A DNA stretch of 64,000 bases from Blepharisma stoltei (lineage: Eukaryota; Ciliophora; Heterotrichea; Heterotrichida; Blepharismidae), in the NCBI GenBank assembly GCA_914767885.1, contig CAJZBQ010000063.1:186001-250000 (forward strand), read 5' to 3'. Made by a program: the position numbers and the translations under genes. A model generated the notes under the pieces. It did no database searches and was not told the DNA's origin. It was given only the letters and a program-made list of their open reading frames with translations. Shown piece by piece: positions 22,028 to 32,201 of this stretch; position 1 is the first letter of the stretch; each line of letters starts with the position of its first letter.

Positions 22028-24109
22028 TTAAACTCTATTGGTTGTGCCATCAGCTTTCCACAGCCTCAGGGCATCAATAGAAGCCATTAAACATGGGAAA
22101 GTGCTTGCATTTAACTCAACAGCAATTGAGTGCAGCTGCTTAAATCCGCATTCACTGCACATTTCAGCTAAAACCACTTCCATTCACGGAGGCAAATTTC
22201 TCATATCAATTTCATATTCAGACTCTCCCAGTTGCTTCAGCACTTCGACCATACATACAAGAACTGCTTTTGGATTTCCTGAGCGGACATAAATTTTCAT
22301 CAGTCTGTGCCAGGCAAACATAGAAAATCCACTGTCAACTGCATATCTATAAGCTTTTTCAGCCAGTTTTGGCCTTTTAAGTCTTTCTGCGAGAGCTCCT
22401 CTTCTGACTCAAATTTCTCCTCCAAAAGGAACTTTAACGTCTAAATAGATTTTACTTTTATTGAGGTCTTGCTTTAGATCAATCTCGGTAGCTTGTTTTT
22501 GTCAGTCGTAAATGGCTTTTAAATCATTTACAAGGCATTTAAAAAGATCGTCTAAATTTCGTGCTATACATCTAAATGAAGGGTGCATTAAGTGGCTTAG
22601 TCTATGATCTGTTGGTGTTGAGAAAAAATAGTCCCTGGGTGTAACGTCAGGTCTTGGCTCATTTGATTCGTCAATATCTTGTCCTTGTGAATCTATTGCA
22701 ATGGAGTCAGAGCCATAGAAAGAAAAACGTTTCTTTGCTATAGACTGATTCTGACTGTCATTTAGACCATAATCCTGGCTTATATTAAGCTTTGACTCTT
22801 CATCCTCATTTTTTTCTTGGTTTTGGATAAACAAATTATTTTTCAATTTCTGCAAATTTTCTCACTCCATTTCTTTTTCCATACTTGCTATAATCGAAAA
22901 CATTCTTCTTCCACAGTGGCTTAATTTATTAGACGGTAAAGCCAGTAATTTTTTTAAAGTGTCTTGGTCTTTTTTCGACTTGGCTCTCTCCTGAAATGGC
23001 CTAAAATCATGAATTTCCGGTTTAACTCAAATATTCCCCACACAGCTCATAGGGATTTTTGGCGGAATAATTACGTCTTCTTCTCTAAAATCATACTTTG
23101 TATCATCATTAAGAGACTCATAAGCTGGAAAACAGTTTAAAGTTAATAACACAGAAGCATATTTCTTTTCTTTTAAGTAGCATCAAGTTAGCAATTCTCA
23201 GAAACAAAAAGTTTCTAAATTCAATTCAATTAAATATTGGCAAATTCTTCTGGCTTGGGGATAGTCTTTTAAATGATAATATGCCAATGCTTGGGTATAA
23301 TATAAAGAAAAAGAATAAGGAGAAACTGATAACTGAGAGGTTGTAGAGTCTATAACTTCTTGGTATTTGCCAGTCATTATATAAGCTTTTCCAAGGTAAT
23401 TCAGCATTAGTGGGTCAGTTGCTGACAGTTTTTTGAAAATTGCTGCATGGGTTTGGAACCTTTTGCGACGGAGTAAAAATTTGCTGCTAATTGAGAATAA
23501 TAAATTTTCACCATAACGAATTTTGTCGTTTAAATCTCCAAGCACAAAACCAAGCCTGTCTCAAAAAGTCATGGCAGATTCAATAAACGATTGAAACTGC
23601 AAAGGCTGAGATGGGCCGTCTAGTAATCTTGCGCCTATAACTGGCTCTGCATAAAAATAGCGCAAAACAGAACTTACGTGAACACCTTGTCAATGGACGT
23701 TTCCGGCTTGAATTCTGTTATTATTAGAATTTACTAAATAATACTTTAATTCGAAATTCTGATTAATTTCTACTCTCAGATCAAATTTCGAAAACAAATC
23801 AAAAGCACAGAAATAAGCAACAAGAACTTTTCCTTTATTTTTCAGCTTAGAAGACATATAGCTTTTTAAATAATCCACAATGTTGGTAGTCGAGCTCATA
23901 TTGAGGCCATATACGAAGTGAAATAATCCTCTATTAATTGGTTTTGATAAAAATTTTCTAATTCCAGTTTGCTTTATTTCTCATACAACATATAATAAAT
24001 CTGGAGGTCCTAGCCCTCGGATTTGTTTTAAATTTACAGTTCTCAGGTCTAAAAAGCTGCCAATGCCTGGTGAGTCATGAATTTCAATGATATCTGAGCT
24101 TAGCTCCAT
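22028..24109 (-). CDS. ChAPs-like (Chs5-Arf1-binding/BUD7-BCH1 type) TPR protein (693 aa)
   Basis: One frame with several TGA(Trp) codons. The N-terminal motif GPPDLLYVV and the block FHFVYGLNMSS recall ChAPs proteins of the fungal exomer, which bind Arf1 and sort cargo at the Golgi. TPR-like helices follow (about residues 200-290, LGKAYIMTGKYQEVID, YYHLKDYPQARRICQYLI) and again near the C terminus (AEKAYRYAVDSGFSMFAWHRL). An acidic Ser/Asn-rich linker at about 450-520 separates them. The assignment is from remembered family motifs. If wrong, it is still a TPR protein. No inserts. Confidence 0.6.
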
Positions 24110-24413
24110 TTCACTTAATTATTCATATTTTGGCATTTATACTTATTTGCTGAAGATAAATTTAATATAATTCAAGAATAATTTATTTTTCCTTAGAATC
24201 TTCACTTAAAGGTATGAAAATAAATAATAACTATCTAAAGAAATCTATTAACATTTTTTAGCTAGAAAATAAAGATTAACATTATAATTTTTCTATAATG
24301 CCTTTAAGCTTCTCACATATGTTAGTTCTTTTGCTTTTCCAAATTATTTCCCAATAAAAATTCAAAATTTAATTTAACGCTGAATGTCAGTTTAAATTTA
24401 AGCCATATATAAT
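24110..24413. promoter_or_regulatory. Divergent intergenic region
   Basis: 304 bp of AT-rich DNA between two divergently oriented starts (24109 minus, 24414 plus). It must hold both promoters. No specific box can be named with confidence. Confidence 0.4.
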
Positions 24414-26266
24414 ATGGGTTGCATTCAAGCACCAGCGCCTCAAGTAGATATGAATCTTCAGCCTGAAATCCAAGACACTAACCGTCCTCAAAGTGACAAA
24501 CTCTTCGAGTGCTCCACGTCTGGGTATATCTCAGAGTTTTACTCTATCCAAGAGAGAATTGAGTCTTGCTCCTTCAGTACCGTTGTAAGAGCTGTTGACC
24601 AAGAAGGTTATGAAAAAGCAATAAGAATCATCAACAAATCAGTAATTGACCATAACAGTATCAGCAAATTTAACGACGCTTTAAAGGCTCTACAGGATCT
24701 TGATCATATGAACATGGTCAAAGTTTTTGCAGTAATTGAAGACGAATTTACTGTCAATATCGTCACTGAACACTGCACTGGAAAAGACCTTTTTAGCAAG
24801 ATCGCTGATTGTAATCCGTTCTCTGAAAACCAAGCAGCTGTAATTATGTACCAAATTTTGTCAGCATTAATTTCGACCCATGAGGCTGGCATTATTCATT
24901 GGGGCCTCCACCCTGAAAACTTGGTCTTTTTAGATGAATCTGATGAAGCACCACTAAAAATTACTGAATTTGGAATATATCAATGGATAAAATCAATACC
25001 ATCGATAACTGAAAATATTGATGTGTCTTTCTATACAGCACCAGAAGTCATTGAAGGGAAATTTGACTCTAAATGCGATATCTGGAGCTGTGGAGCAATG
25101 CTTTATACTATGCTCAGTGGGGAGCCACCATTTGCAGGAAATAATAAAGAAGAAATCTTCGCCAGCATTAAAGAAGCCAGCATCAAGCTAAAAGGATCAA
25201 GATGGGGTAAAATATCTGAAGAAGCCAAAGATTTAATACGAAAAATGCTTGTGTTAGACCCAGAGCAAAGAATTGACGCACAATCTGCATTTGATGATCC
25301 TTGGATCCAAGAGCGAGCTAATGGCAATATAGACGACAACGAAATCAGCTCACGAGTAGTCAGAAAGCTCGTCGAATTCAAGGTATTTTTTATATAGGCT
25401 AAAAACAAGCTTCAAGAAGCTACCATGGCATTTATAGCAAGCTACTTACTGCCATCCCAAGACTTGGCAGACCTTAAAAAAGCTTTTGAATCTTTAGATG
25501 TAAATCATGATGGAAAACTTACTCCCCCCCCCCCTCCGTGAGCGAACAAAACCATTAGAAAAATCGCCATTTTTTGACCAAAAACCCACCCTCCGTGAGT
25601 GAACAAAAAATTTTTTTAATAGAAAAAATTTTAATGGAAAAAAAATTTTGATATATAAGTGATAATTAGTATAATGAAATCTAGAGCTAATTCTGTTTAA
25701 TTTTAAACAAATTGCGTTTTAAAACATAAATTTTGCAAATTAAATTAATATTTGCTTCCCAATTTTTGCAAATTAGGATTTTTTTAAATTTCGAAAAAAA
25801 TATTTTTTATAAAATTTATATATAAATTTTTTTTAAAAAAAAAAATTAACCCCCCTCCGTGAGCGAACAAAATTTTTTTTGTTCGCTCACGGAGGGGGGG
25901 GGGGGAGTTAGCAAAGATGAGCTTAGACGAGGCTTTGAAAAATTCCCTAATTTGGCTGGAATCCATATAGAAGAAGTCTTCAAAAACTGTGACACAGATT
26001 CAAATGGATTCGTAAGTTACCAAGAATTTATTAACTCAACCCTTAACTGGCAAAAAGAATTAACACAAGAGAGGCTTGAAGCAGCATTTAAAGCAATTGA
26101 TAAAGATAACAGTGGGACTTTAACGGCAGATGAAGTCAAAGCATTTATAGGGCAGGGAGCTGGAGAAAATGAATGGCAAAATATTCTGAAAGAAGCTGAT
26201 AAGAATGGAGATGGAGTTTTGGATCTTGACGAGTTTAAAGCAGCTATGATTAGAATAATGTCCTAA
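24414..26266 (+). CDS. CDPK-like pseudokinase with four EF-hands (482 aa)
   Basis: The start MGCIQ offers Gly2/Cys3 for myristoylation and palmitoylation. The kinase-like domain (about 45-310) has lost its catalytic residues: glycine loop IESCSFSTV, AIR in place of AxK, HWGLHPEN in place of HRDLKPEN, EFG in place of DFG. The C-lobe motifs (APEVIEG, DIWSCGAMLYTMLSG) persist. A 15-nt intron (25383-25397) and a 389-bp MITE (25522-25910) precede four canonical EF-hands (DVNHDGKLSKDE, DTDSNGFVSYQE, DKDNSGTLTADE, DKNGDGVLDLDE). After removals the CDS is 1449 nt. It is likely a membrane-attached calcium sensor or scaffold rather than an enzyme. Confidence 0.88.
25522..25910 (+). mobile_element. MITE family 1, best-preserved copy (389 bp), inside EF-hand 1
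   Basis: It is flanked by TTA on both sides. The left end has CTCCCCCCC and CCTCCGTGAGCGAAC, with a second CCTCCGTGAGTGAAC about 70 bp in. The right end is a near-perfect hairpin (CCTCCGTGAGCGAAC facing GTTCGCTCACGGAGG) ending GGGGAG. The AT-rich middle has no ORF. Excision between the TTA repeats rebuilds EF-hand 1 exactly (DGKL+SKDE). Confidence 0.92.
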
Positions 26267-26515
26267 TTCTCTAGAAAATGACAGTGATTTTTTGGATATA
26301 GCATTAATTATCTTTTGCCTTATGCCAAAATTAAAAAAAAAATAAATGGCTAGGGTAAGACTAAATCTAATTTAATTTCAAAAATAAATAAAATTATTTT
26401 GGTGCTTAATAGTGAGAAATTGCAGATTGTGCTGGAAAACAAGGTCCATTGAATTTAAATTTGTTAAATATATATAAGTATTATACACTTTTTGAATTTA
26501 ATTTAAAATGTCATA

Positions 26516-26586
26516 CTCTCGGTGGTGTATGGTGCACGCCTGTAAGGGAAATTCAGGAGGTGGAAGTTCGAGTCTTCCTCGAGAGA
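26516..26586 (+). ncRNA. tRNA-like Pol III gene with abnormal anticodon arm
   Basis: A 7-bp acceptor-like stem forms between CTCTCGG (26516) and TCGAGAG (26579). There is a D-arm-like GTG...CAC, a perfect T arm (GGAAGTTCGAGTCTTCC, which also serves as a B box), an A-box-like TGGTGTATGG, and a TTTTT terminator at 26588. The middle hairpin is CCTG...CAGG with an 11-nt loop instead of a 5-bp stem and 7-nt loop, so no anticodon can be assigned. The 5' half (GGTGGTGTATGGTGCACGCC) also recalls SRP/Alu RNA. It may be a tRNA-derived ncRNA or a decayed tRNA. Confidence 0.55.
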
Positions 26587-26704
26587 CTTTTTATAAGGCA
26601 TTAGTTGTAAAGCTGCATTAACCTCTCTAGCTAAAAACTAGGAATAATCTAACTACAAATTCCTAAACTGAAAAAAAAATTCAAATTTTTTCAAAAATGT
26701 CATA

Positions 26705-27083
26705 ACTCTCCCCCCCCCCCTCCGTGAGCGAACAAAAAAATTTTGTTCGCTCACGGAGGGGGGTTATAAAAAAAATTTATATATAAATTTTATAAAAAAT
26801 ATTTTTTTCGAAATTTAAAAAAAATCCTAATTTGCAAAAAATTGGGAAGCAAATATTAATTTAATTTGCAAAATTTATGTTTTAAAACGCAATTTGTTTA
26901 AAATTAAACAGAATTAGCTCTAGATTTCATTATACTAATTATCACTTATATATCAAAATTTTTTTCCATTAAAATTTTTTCTATTAAAAAAATTTTTGTT
27001 CACTCACGGAGGGTGGGTTTTTGGTCAAAAAATGGCGATTTTTCTAATGGTTTTGTTCGCTCACGGAGGGGGGGGGGGGAGTA
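26705..27083 (-). mobile_element. MITE family 1 copy, 379 bp, intergenic
   Basis: TAA lies on both sides (left TAA at 26703, right TAA at 27082). Hairpin end on the left, tandem inner repeat on the right. Very similar to the 25522 copy in opposite orientation, only 0.8 kb away. Confidence 0.9.
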
Positions 27084-27307
27084 AGTAATTTATTTAAATA
27101 ATTAATTAATTTCGAAAAATTCTAACTATTTTTTATTAGTCTTATATGAATGCTTCAGCACAAGTATGGGTACAGCCTTGCATACTATAAAAATTGTGCA
27201 TTATTTTCAAGAATCACAAAATTCTAAATTAGAGTGGCTTATATAAATGATTGTGGTCAAAACATTATATGCATGCTTGATTGGATTAACCATTCTGTAT
27301 TTTCAAA

Positions 27308-27487
27308 GACTCCATGTCAAACGACTGTAAATTTTTGCTAGTGCGCATTTCCTAGAGGAAAATTTTTTTAAATCATTTTGATAGACATTTGACTGAAAAA
27401 AAGCTAAATTTGGCCAAATGGTATATTATTAAAAATTTTCGATTAAATGCACACTATTAAAATTGCACGATCATTGGACCTGCACCC
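27308..27487. mobile_element. TIR element with 9-bp target duplication (180 bp), intergenic
   Basis: It is bounded by ATTTTCAAA on both sides (27299-27307, 27488-27496). The ends GACTCCATGTCAAACGAC and TCATTGGACCTGCACCC are imperfect inverted repeats, shared with the insert at 31718-31884. No ORF. Confidence 0.72.
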
Positions 27488-27714
27488 ATTTTCAAATATA
27501 CAAGATAGCAGAATGTTAAAACCTCTTATTGCATTTTTAAACCTCAATTAATTCTCCAAATACTTATGCATCTTTTAAATTATTGCTACAATAAGTTATT
27601 TATATAAAATTAAAGCATATCTTTAATAAAAATTACCGGTTTAACCAATAAATTTCTATAGCTTTAATTCTTGCTTTGAAGTTTATATTAGCATAATTAA
27701 AAATTAAATACTTT

Positions 27715-28077
27715 CTAATAGTAAGACTTTTTCATCGTCGTTGAATACGAATACATAGGTGATGGAAAAGGCGAGCTCACCCTGCTTTGGCAGCCTAACG
27801 ATAACTTTATTCCAATCACCAATTTCTGTTTACCAGACAGTATATATGCTTCTTGTAGTGACAAATCATGGATAATTGAGTTTATTCCTTCAGGTCCGCT
27901 ATATTCCAAAATGACATCTTGAGGTGTTTTTACTTCAGAAATAAAATTCATTATAACTTTAAAAAGCTCATTGTAATCTCTTGGTCTCCTGTCAAGCGCC
28001 AGTCTTTGGTCTTCATAAACAAGGTCTACAGGCCCACTTAAATGTTCAGGCTGGACACAAGTCATATTGCATCCCAT
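27715..28077 (-). CDS. Small protein, possibly PB1-like, with N-terminal acylation signal (120 aa)
   Basis: The start MGCNMTC (chosen over an ATG 17 codons upstream) gives Gly2/Cys3 for myristoylation or palmitoylation. The body alternates charged strands and helices (VDLVYEDQRLALDRRPRDYNELF..., YILSGKQKLVIGIKL), which loosely fits a PB1 or ubiquitin-like fold. The Ser/Pro-rich tail is short. The family is not recognised. Its start lies 21 bp from the oppositely oriented start of the next gene. Confidence 0.6.
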   Translation of the reverse strand: MGCNMTCVQPEHLSGPVDLVYEDQRLALDRRPRDYNELFKVIMNFISEVKTPQDVILEYSGPEGINSIIHDLSLQEAYILSGKQKLVIGIKLSLGCQSRVSSPFPSPMYSYSTTMKKSYY

Positions 28078-28098
28078 ATTAGAATAATAAAACTTAAA

Positions 28099-28851
28099 AT
28101 GGAAATAAGAGATTCTCCTGATGATCACCTTTCAGACTACTTTTTACCATCCCCAATTTCAAGTCCTCTAATCTCAGTCTTCCTCCCCAGCATTGAATTC
28201 ATGAACCTCCCTTGCAAAAGGCCTAAGCCATCTGAGACTCATGGCTATGACCCGTCAAGATTTGAGTCACAAGTCCCTGAAGACTTCTTGTGTGGCTTCT
28301 GCGAAAAAGTTGTAAGGGAGCCTTCAGAATGCATCAACTGCGGCACTCTTTTTTGTAATTTTTGCGTAAAAGAGAAAAGAGGAGCTTTTCCTTGTTCAGA
28401 TATCTCAAATGATTCGGTACAGTGTCCGAAGTGCAGCAATAAAATTGACTTTCGGAAGCTCAGCAGGGTGCTTTGTACAATGATAAATGAGATGAAAATT
28501 TACTGCAAAAATTCAAAAAGAGGGTGTGACGTGATTTCTACACTTGGGGACATAAAAAATCATGAGGAGACCTGTAAGTTTAAAAACGTAAAATGCGGAA
28601 ACCATAAATACTGCAATAATAAAGGGAAGGCAAGCGATTTTATATTGATTGAGGTGAAGCCTGTTTCGTATTATTCAAATGTGAGAAGAGCTCCTTGGCA
28701 GACTAAAATGTATGCGTGCTGCGAAATGTGCAAAAAAATGATTAAGTTCGAAAAGACTGTGATGAACAAACAGTATGATAAAGCGCTTGCTAGCTATTTT
28801 AAGACACTTAAAAAAATTGAGAAGAAGAACGGTGAAATAGCTGAAGAATAA
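28099..28851 (+). CDS. RING + TRAF-type zinc-finger protein (250 aa)
   Basis: RING: CGFC, CINCGTLFCNFC, CPKC (about residues 72-120). A TRAF-type finger follows (CKNSKRGCDV, HEETCKFKNVKC). The C terminus is Lys-rich. This is the domain order of TRAF-like E3 ligases. The start is ATG 28099; ATG 28204 (MNLPCKRPKP) is an alternative that would widen the gap to the divergent neighbour. Confidence 0.78.
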   Translation: MEIRDSPDDHLSDYFLPSPISSPLISVFLPSIEFMNLPCKRPKPSETHGYDPSRFESQVPEDFLCGFCEKVVREPSECINCGTLFCNFCVKEKRGAFPCSDISNDSVQCPKCSNKIDFRKLSRVLCTMINEMKIYCKNSKRGCDVISTLGDIKNHEETCKFKNVKCGNHKYCNNKGKASDFILIEVKPVSYYSNVRRAPWQTKMYACCEMCKKMIKFEKTVMNKQYDKALASYFKTLKKIEKKNGEIAEE

Positions 28852-29180
28852 ATAATGTTTTAAATTATTAGTCAATATATAGAGTTGGTAGATAGTAGAA
28901 ATTGTATTTTGGGTTGATTTTAGCTTCAAAGTTTAAGTTAATTAGGTAAATAGTTCCGCTATGAGGAGTGAAAACTCTTTAGGATAATTATATGTATCTT
29001 TAAATTCTTTTTTGTTTTTAATATTGAATATTTTATATCTAGCTGAGTTTCTTAAATTTCGAATTTGCTACTTCAAGAATAAAATAATTTGCTGACATAA
29101 TGAAATATAAAATCATAAAATAAATCCAACATTAATAAGCTAGCTTTTATTGATTATGAATAATGAGATAAATAATTTAA

Positions 29181-29915
29181 ATGGAGGAAAAGGCAACATC
29201 CATAATTATTTTTCTCAGCTTTTTGATCCTAGCTTACAACTGAGTACTGAAGCTCAAATTTTGCATATTGAATTGAATTCTCTATGGATCTCTAGTCGGT
29301 CTTTTCTTATTTTGAAGTCTAGGCATATTTCTGAGAAGAATAGACACAAAATTCAATATCCTTGCTAACCATGGCACATATTCTCAAGGACTCTGCAGCT
29401 ATATTTCCTATAATAACAACAAATTTTACCTTATCTGTGGCATTATAGTTGGTAGCTATATTGGGTATAATTTATCAATCATATACTCTGCATATTTAGA
29501 ACTAAAACCATCAATTGCCTTTTCCTACTTGGTTAATTCTACTGGCTCAATAATAATGACTTTAATAATGATTGGATTCGAAAATTCAAAAATTTTAAGA
29601 CGGTTTTTACCATTTTGTTACCCTGAGTCATGCCCATGAACTTATTGTGAATTTTTGAAATCATTATATATTTCTATATCTCTTGGTGAATATGTAGGTC
29701 TTATGGCGATGATTTATTTAGGGTTTTTCGAAGTAATGTATTTATTAGCATATGAAATTGTGATAGGCGTTGAGTGATATTTTATATTAGGAGGAGTTTG
29801 CTTATGCTGCTGCTCTATGACTTGTATTGGATATTATGATGAATTACAGAAAAGGAAAAAAAAGCAGGAAAAAGAAGGCGAAGTTGAGCTTGATGATATA
29901 AGAACAGCTGTTTAA
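29181..29915 (+). CDS. Multi-pass membrane protein, unknown family (244 aa)
   Basis: Visible only when TGA is read as Trp: ATG 29181 (MEEKATSIIIFLSF) to TAA 29915 is one 735-nt frame. At least five hydrophobic segments: SIIIFLSFLILAY, LVGLFLFWSLGIF, FYLICGIIVGSYIGY, IIMTLIMIGF, LMAMIYLGFFEVMYLLAY and FILGGVCLCCCS. The charged C terminus (RKKKQEKEGEVELDD) is probably cytosolic. No family recognised. The overlapping ORF at 29150-29368 in another frame is a shadow. Confidence 0.75.
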
Positions 29916-29986
29916 AATTAGGAATGGTAATAAATGTAGCTTTTCTTCAGTTTATCGCAATTTTTAATGATATAATATAATTTATT

Positions 29987-30143
29987 GCTATAATTTCTTA
30001 TAGCGTTCCACGTGTGGGATTCTGCTCCACACATGAAAAATTTTTAACATGTGAAGTCTGCTTATTGGATTGCTTCCACATGCAAAAGATTTTTCAGCAT
30101 GTGGAATAGAGCTCTACACGTGGAAGTTATAAGAAATTATAGC
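29987..30143. repeat. Long imperfect palindrome (157 bp)
   Basis: The arms begin GCTATAATTTCTTATA and end TATAAGAAATTATAGC (perfect 16-bp inverted ends). Inside, CCACGTGT- and CACATG-containing blocks are also inverted, so the whole unit can fold on itself. It resembles a small TIR element with TA inside its tips. No clear target duplication. Intergenic. Confidence 0.65.
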
Positions 30144-30443
30144 AAAAAAGTATATTAAATCAAATTAAAACTTTTTGGCAGCATTATAATAGTTTTGAGG
30201 TAAATTTATATTCTGAAAAATTTATACATGATATTATATACATATGAAGCTTGGATTATATTGATTGTAGGATATCCTGATGACATTAATGCTTATATAT
30301 CTCCGGTTTGTTTATTTCACAAATTCAATTCAAATCTCATCATGAGGTGTAACCGTTTGACGTCTCCCATATCCCACATCTTCACTTCTAAATTTTGACC
30401 CTAACCTTCGATATAATTAATTTAAATAGTCCTCACAGTGCTA

Positions 30444-30713
30444 ATAGAATTAAAATGGTTACGCTGAAATAGAAGATTTGTTTCTTTTCTGAAGGTTTTT
30501 CCTGTCCTTGCTAGATAGGCTAGACAGGTTTGCCTTCCTTATCGGACTAGCAGGACACTTTCCAGGCAGTTTCTCTATCGAAACTAATCCCTTGGGTCTT
30601 AAATATAAAACGGAGACTCTATTTTCCTCTTTGATATGAGATTGACTTTTATCAGCCAGACAAGGCCATAGTCAGTGGTTATTCCCTATAGCCAACACTT
30701 AATCTCAATCACA
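30444..30713 (+). mobile_element. Old SINE-like retroposon (about 270 bp)
   Basis: The head AATTAAAATGGTTACGCTG and the tail CTTAATCTCAATC fit the retroposon pattern. Degenerate flanking repeats (TCACAGTGCTAAT and TCACAATGCCATAT) suggest an aged target duplication. An internal CTAGACAGGTTTGCCTTC word recurs, inverted, in the element at 48633-48840. Confidence 0.5.
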
Positions 30714-30807
30714 ATGCCATATATTTTATTATCCTCATCCATGCCTCATTTACTTTTCATTCCCATCTCTCATATTTATTACTTTAAAGAAACTCAACTA
30801 CTAAAGA

Positions 30808-31056
30808 ATGGAAAGATCAATGACTGGCTCTCAAGATGTAAATAGCACACTGAGTTTTAATGGAAACGTGAAACCAATTTTGAAATTGCCGATTCCCACA
30901 GAGAAAATCTTCTGCTTTGCTGGGAGTCCTGTACAAATCGACCATAAAAAGTGCAAAGTCTCATTTCGAAAACCTGTGCAGAATGTAGTGTTGGTGGAAC
31001 CTATCATTTATGAGCACGAGAAGAAAATCAAGAGTTGCGCATGTGAAATATTTTAA
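30808..31056 (+). CDS. Small protein, unknown (82 aa)
   Basis: Single short exon with balanced composition, unlike the AT-rich noise around it. Contains VSFRKPVQNVVLVEPIIY and a Cys-ending CACEIF tail. No domain recognised. Coding status is supported only by composition and a clean ATG-TAA frame. Confidence 0.55.
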   Translation: MERSMTGSQDVNSTLSFNGNVKPILKLPIPTEKIFCFAGSPVQIDHKKCKVSFRKPVQNVVLVEPIIYEHEKKIKSCACEIF

Positions 31057-31417
31057 ATAAATCTAAATTGAATAAGGGATATTATATAGAAAAGCTTTTA
31101 TTTATGGCAAATCAGCATAAATTCTTAGCTAAGCTAATAATGTTCATATATTGCCAATAAAAAGGGTTAAAAATTGTTTTCAAAACGAAAAGGCTTGATA
31201 ATTCAGGCAAAAAGTAAGCATTGAGATAATTTAAAATAAATTGAAGTAAATGATTATTACTGGATTTTATTTAGAGTTACGAAAAAAAATATGAAAGCTA
31301 CAGATATTGAGGATTTTTCATAAGGTGTTGGTCCTAGTGTCTTTTCTGTATAACTACAGTCAAGCCCTAGAGAAAATATAATTCTCAAAAATAAATCCCA
31401 CATGTCAATCAAATAAT

Positions 31418-32172
31418 ATGGAAGCCAACTATAAAGAAATCCCTGCTGCCCTTCGCGGATCTCATAGCGACTCCAGCGACGAAGAAAGCGGGACAATGCA
31501 AACCTTTGACATCGAAAGCGAAGATATCGGCCCCGGTCCTTTTTCCCAGCGAATCAAGTACTTCTGCTACTTCCTTATCCTAACATGCTGACTTCTTCCT
31601 CTCATTTCTTACTTCACCGGCCCAGAATCCTATATTTACCTGATTATGTCCGTCATCTCGCTCGCTCAGCTGATAATTGGGGTTTTAGGGGTGATTTGGT
31701 CGAAAAAGAATAAATTCGGCTCCATGTCAAATGACAGTGGATTTTTGACAGTGTAAATTTCATCGAAAAATTTGGCCGAAAATTAACAGGCTTTTTTGGT
31801 CAAATGTCTCACTATTAAAAATTTTCAACCAATTTTCGATGAAATGGGCACTATCAAAAAGGCAATGTCATTGGACCTGCACCCAATAAATTCACCCATA
31901 TTACATTCTTTCGCCTGCTTCTACATTTGTTCTTTATTTCACTCATTGTGGCTCTTGTAGGTTACGAAGCGTTTGGGTTAGCGTTCACAGTCCAACATAA
32001 CTATGACAACTGCAATGATTTTACCTTTAATAAAGTGTGCAAAAACCGGGGAGGACTCATGTCAGAACAGATGGTGTTGATACTGCTACTTCCAGCACTA
32101 GATGCTCTGGTAATTTTGCTGTATATTTATGTCACCAAACTTGCTAAGAAATGTGCATTGAAGATGACTTAA
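31418..32172 (+). CDS. Four-pass membrane protein (192 aa), split by a TIR element
   Basis: ATG 31418 gives MEANYKEIPAALRGSHSDS with an acidic N terminus. Four hydrophobic stretches follow: FLILTCWLLPLISYF, LIMSVISLAQLIIGVLGVIW, LLLHLFFISLIVALVGY and LILLLPALDALVILLYIY. The frame is broken at KKNKF by a 176-bp insertion (167-bp element plus one 9-bp duplication); removal gives KKNKFTHITFF in phase and a CDS of 579 nt. A Cys pair in the last loop (CNDFTFNKVC) could be extracellular. Family unknown. Tail-to-tail with the next gene, 29 bp between stop codons. Confidence 0.75.
31718..31884. mobile_element. TIR element with 9-bp target duplication (167 bp), exonic
   Basis: It is bounded by AATAAATTC (31709-31717 and 31885-31893). 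The end GGCTCCATGTCAAATGACA is inverted against TGTCATTGGACCTGCACCC. Same family as 27308-27487. Precise removal restores the host frame. Confidence 0.82.
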
Positions 32173-32201
32173 ACGGCATTAATAACTTAATAGAAGTTAT
32201 G

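Noticed and set aside
29150-29368. 72-codon ORF at the membrane-protein locus
   Set aside because: A different frame with TGA as Trp gives a 244-residue multi-pass protein across the whole locus, which explains the region better.
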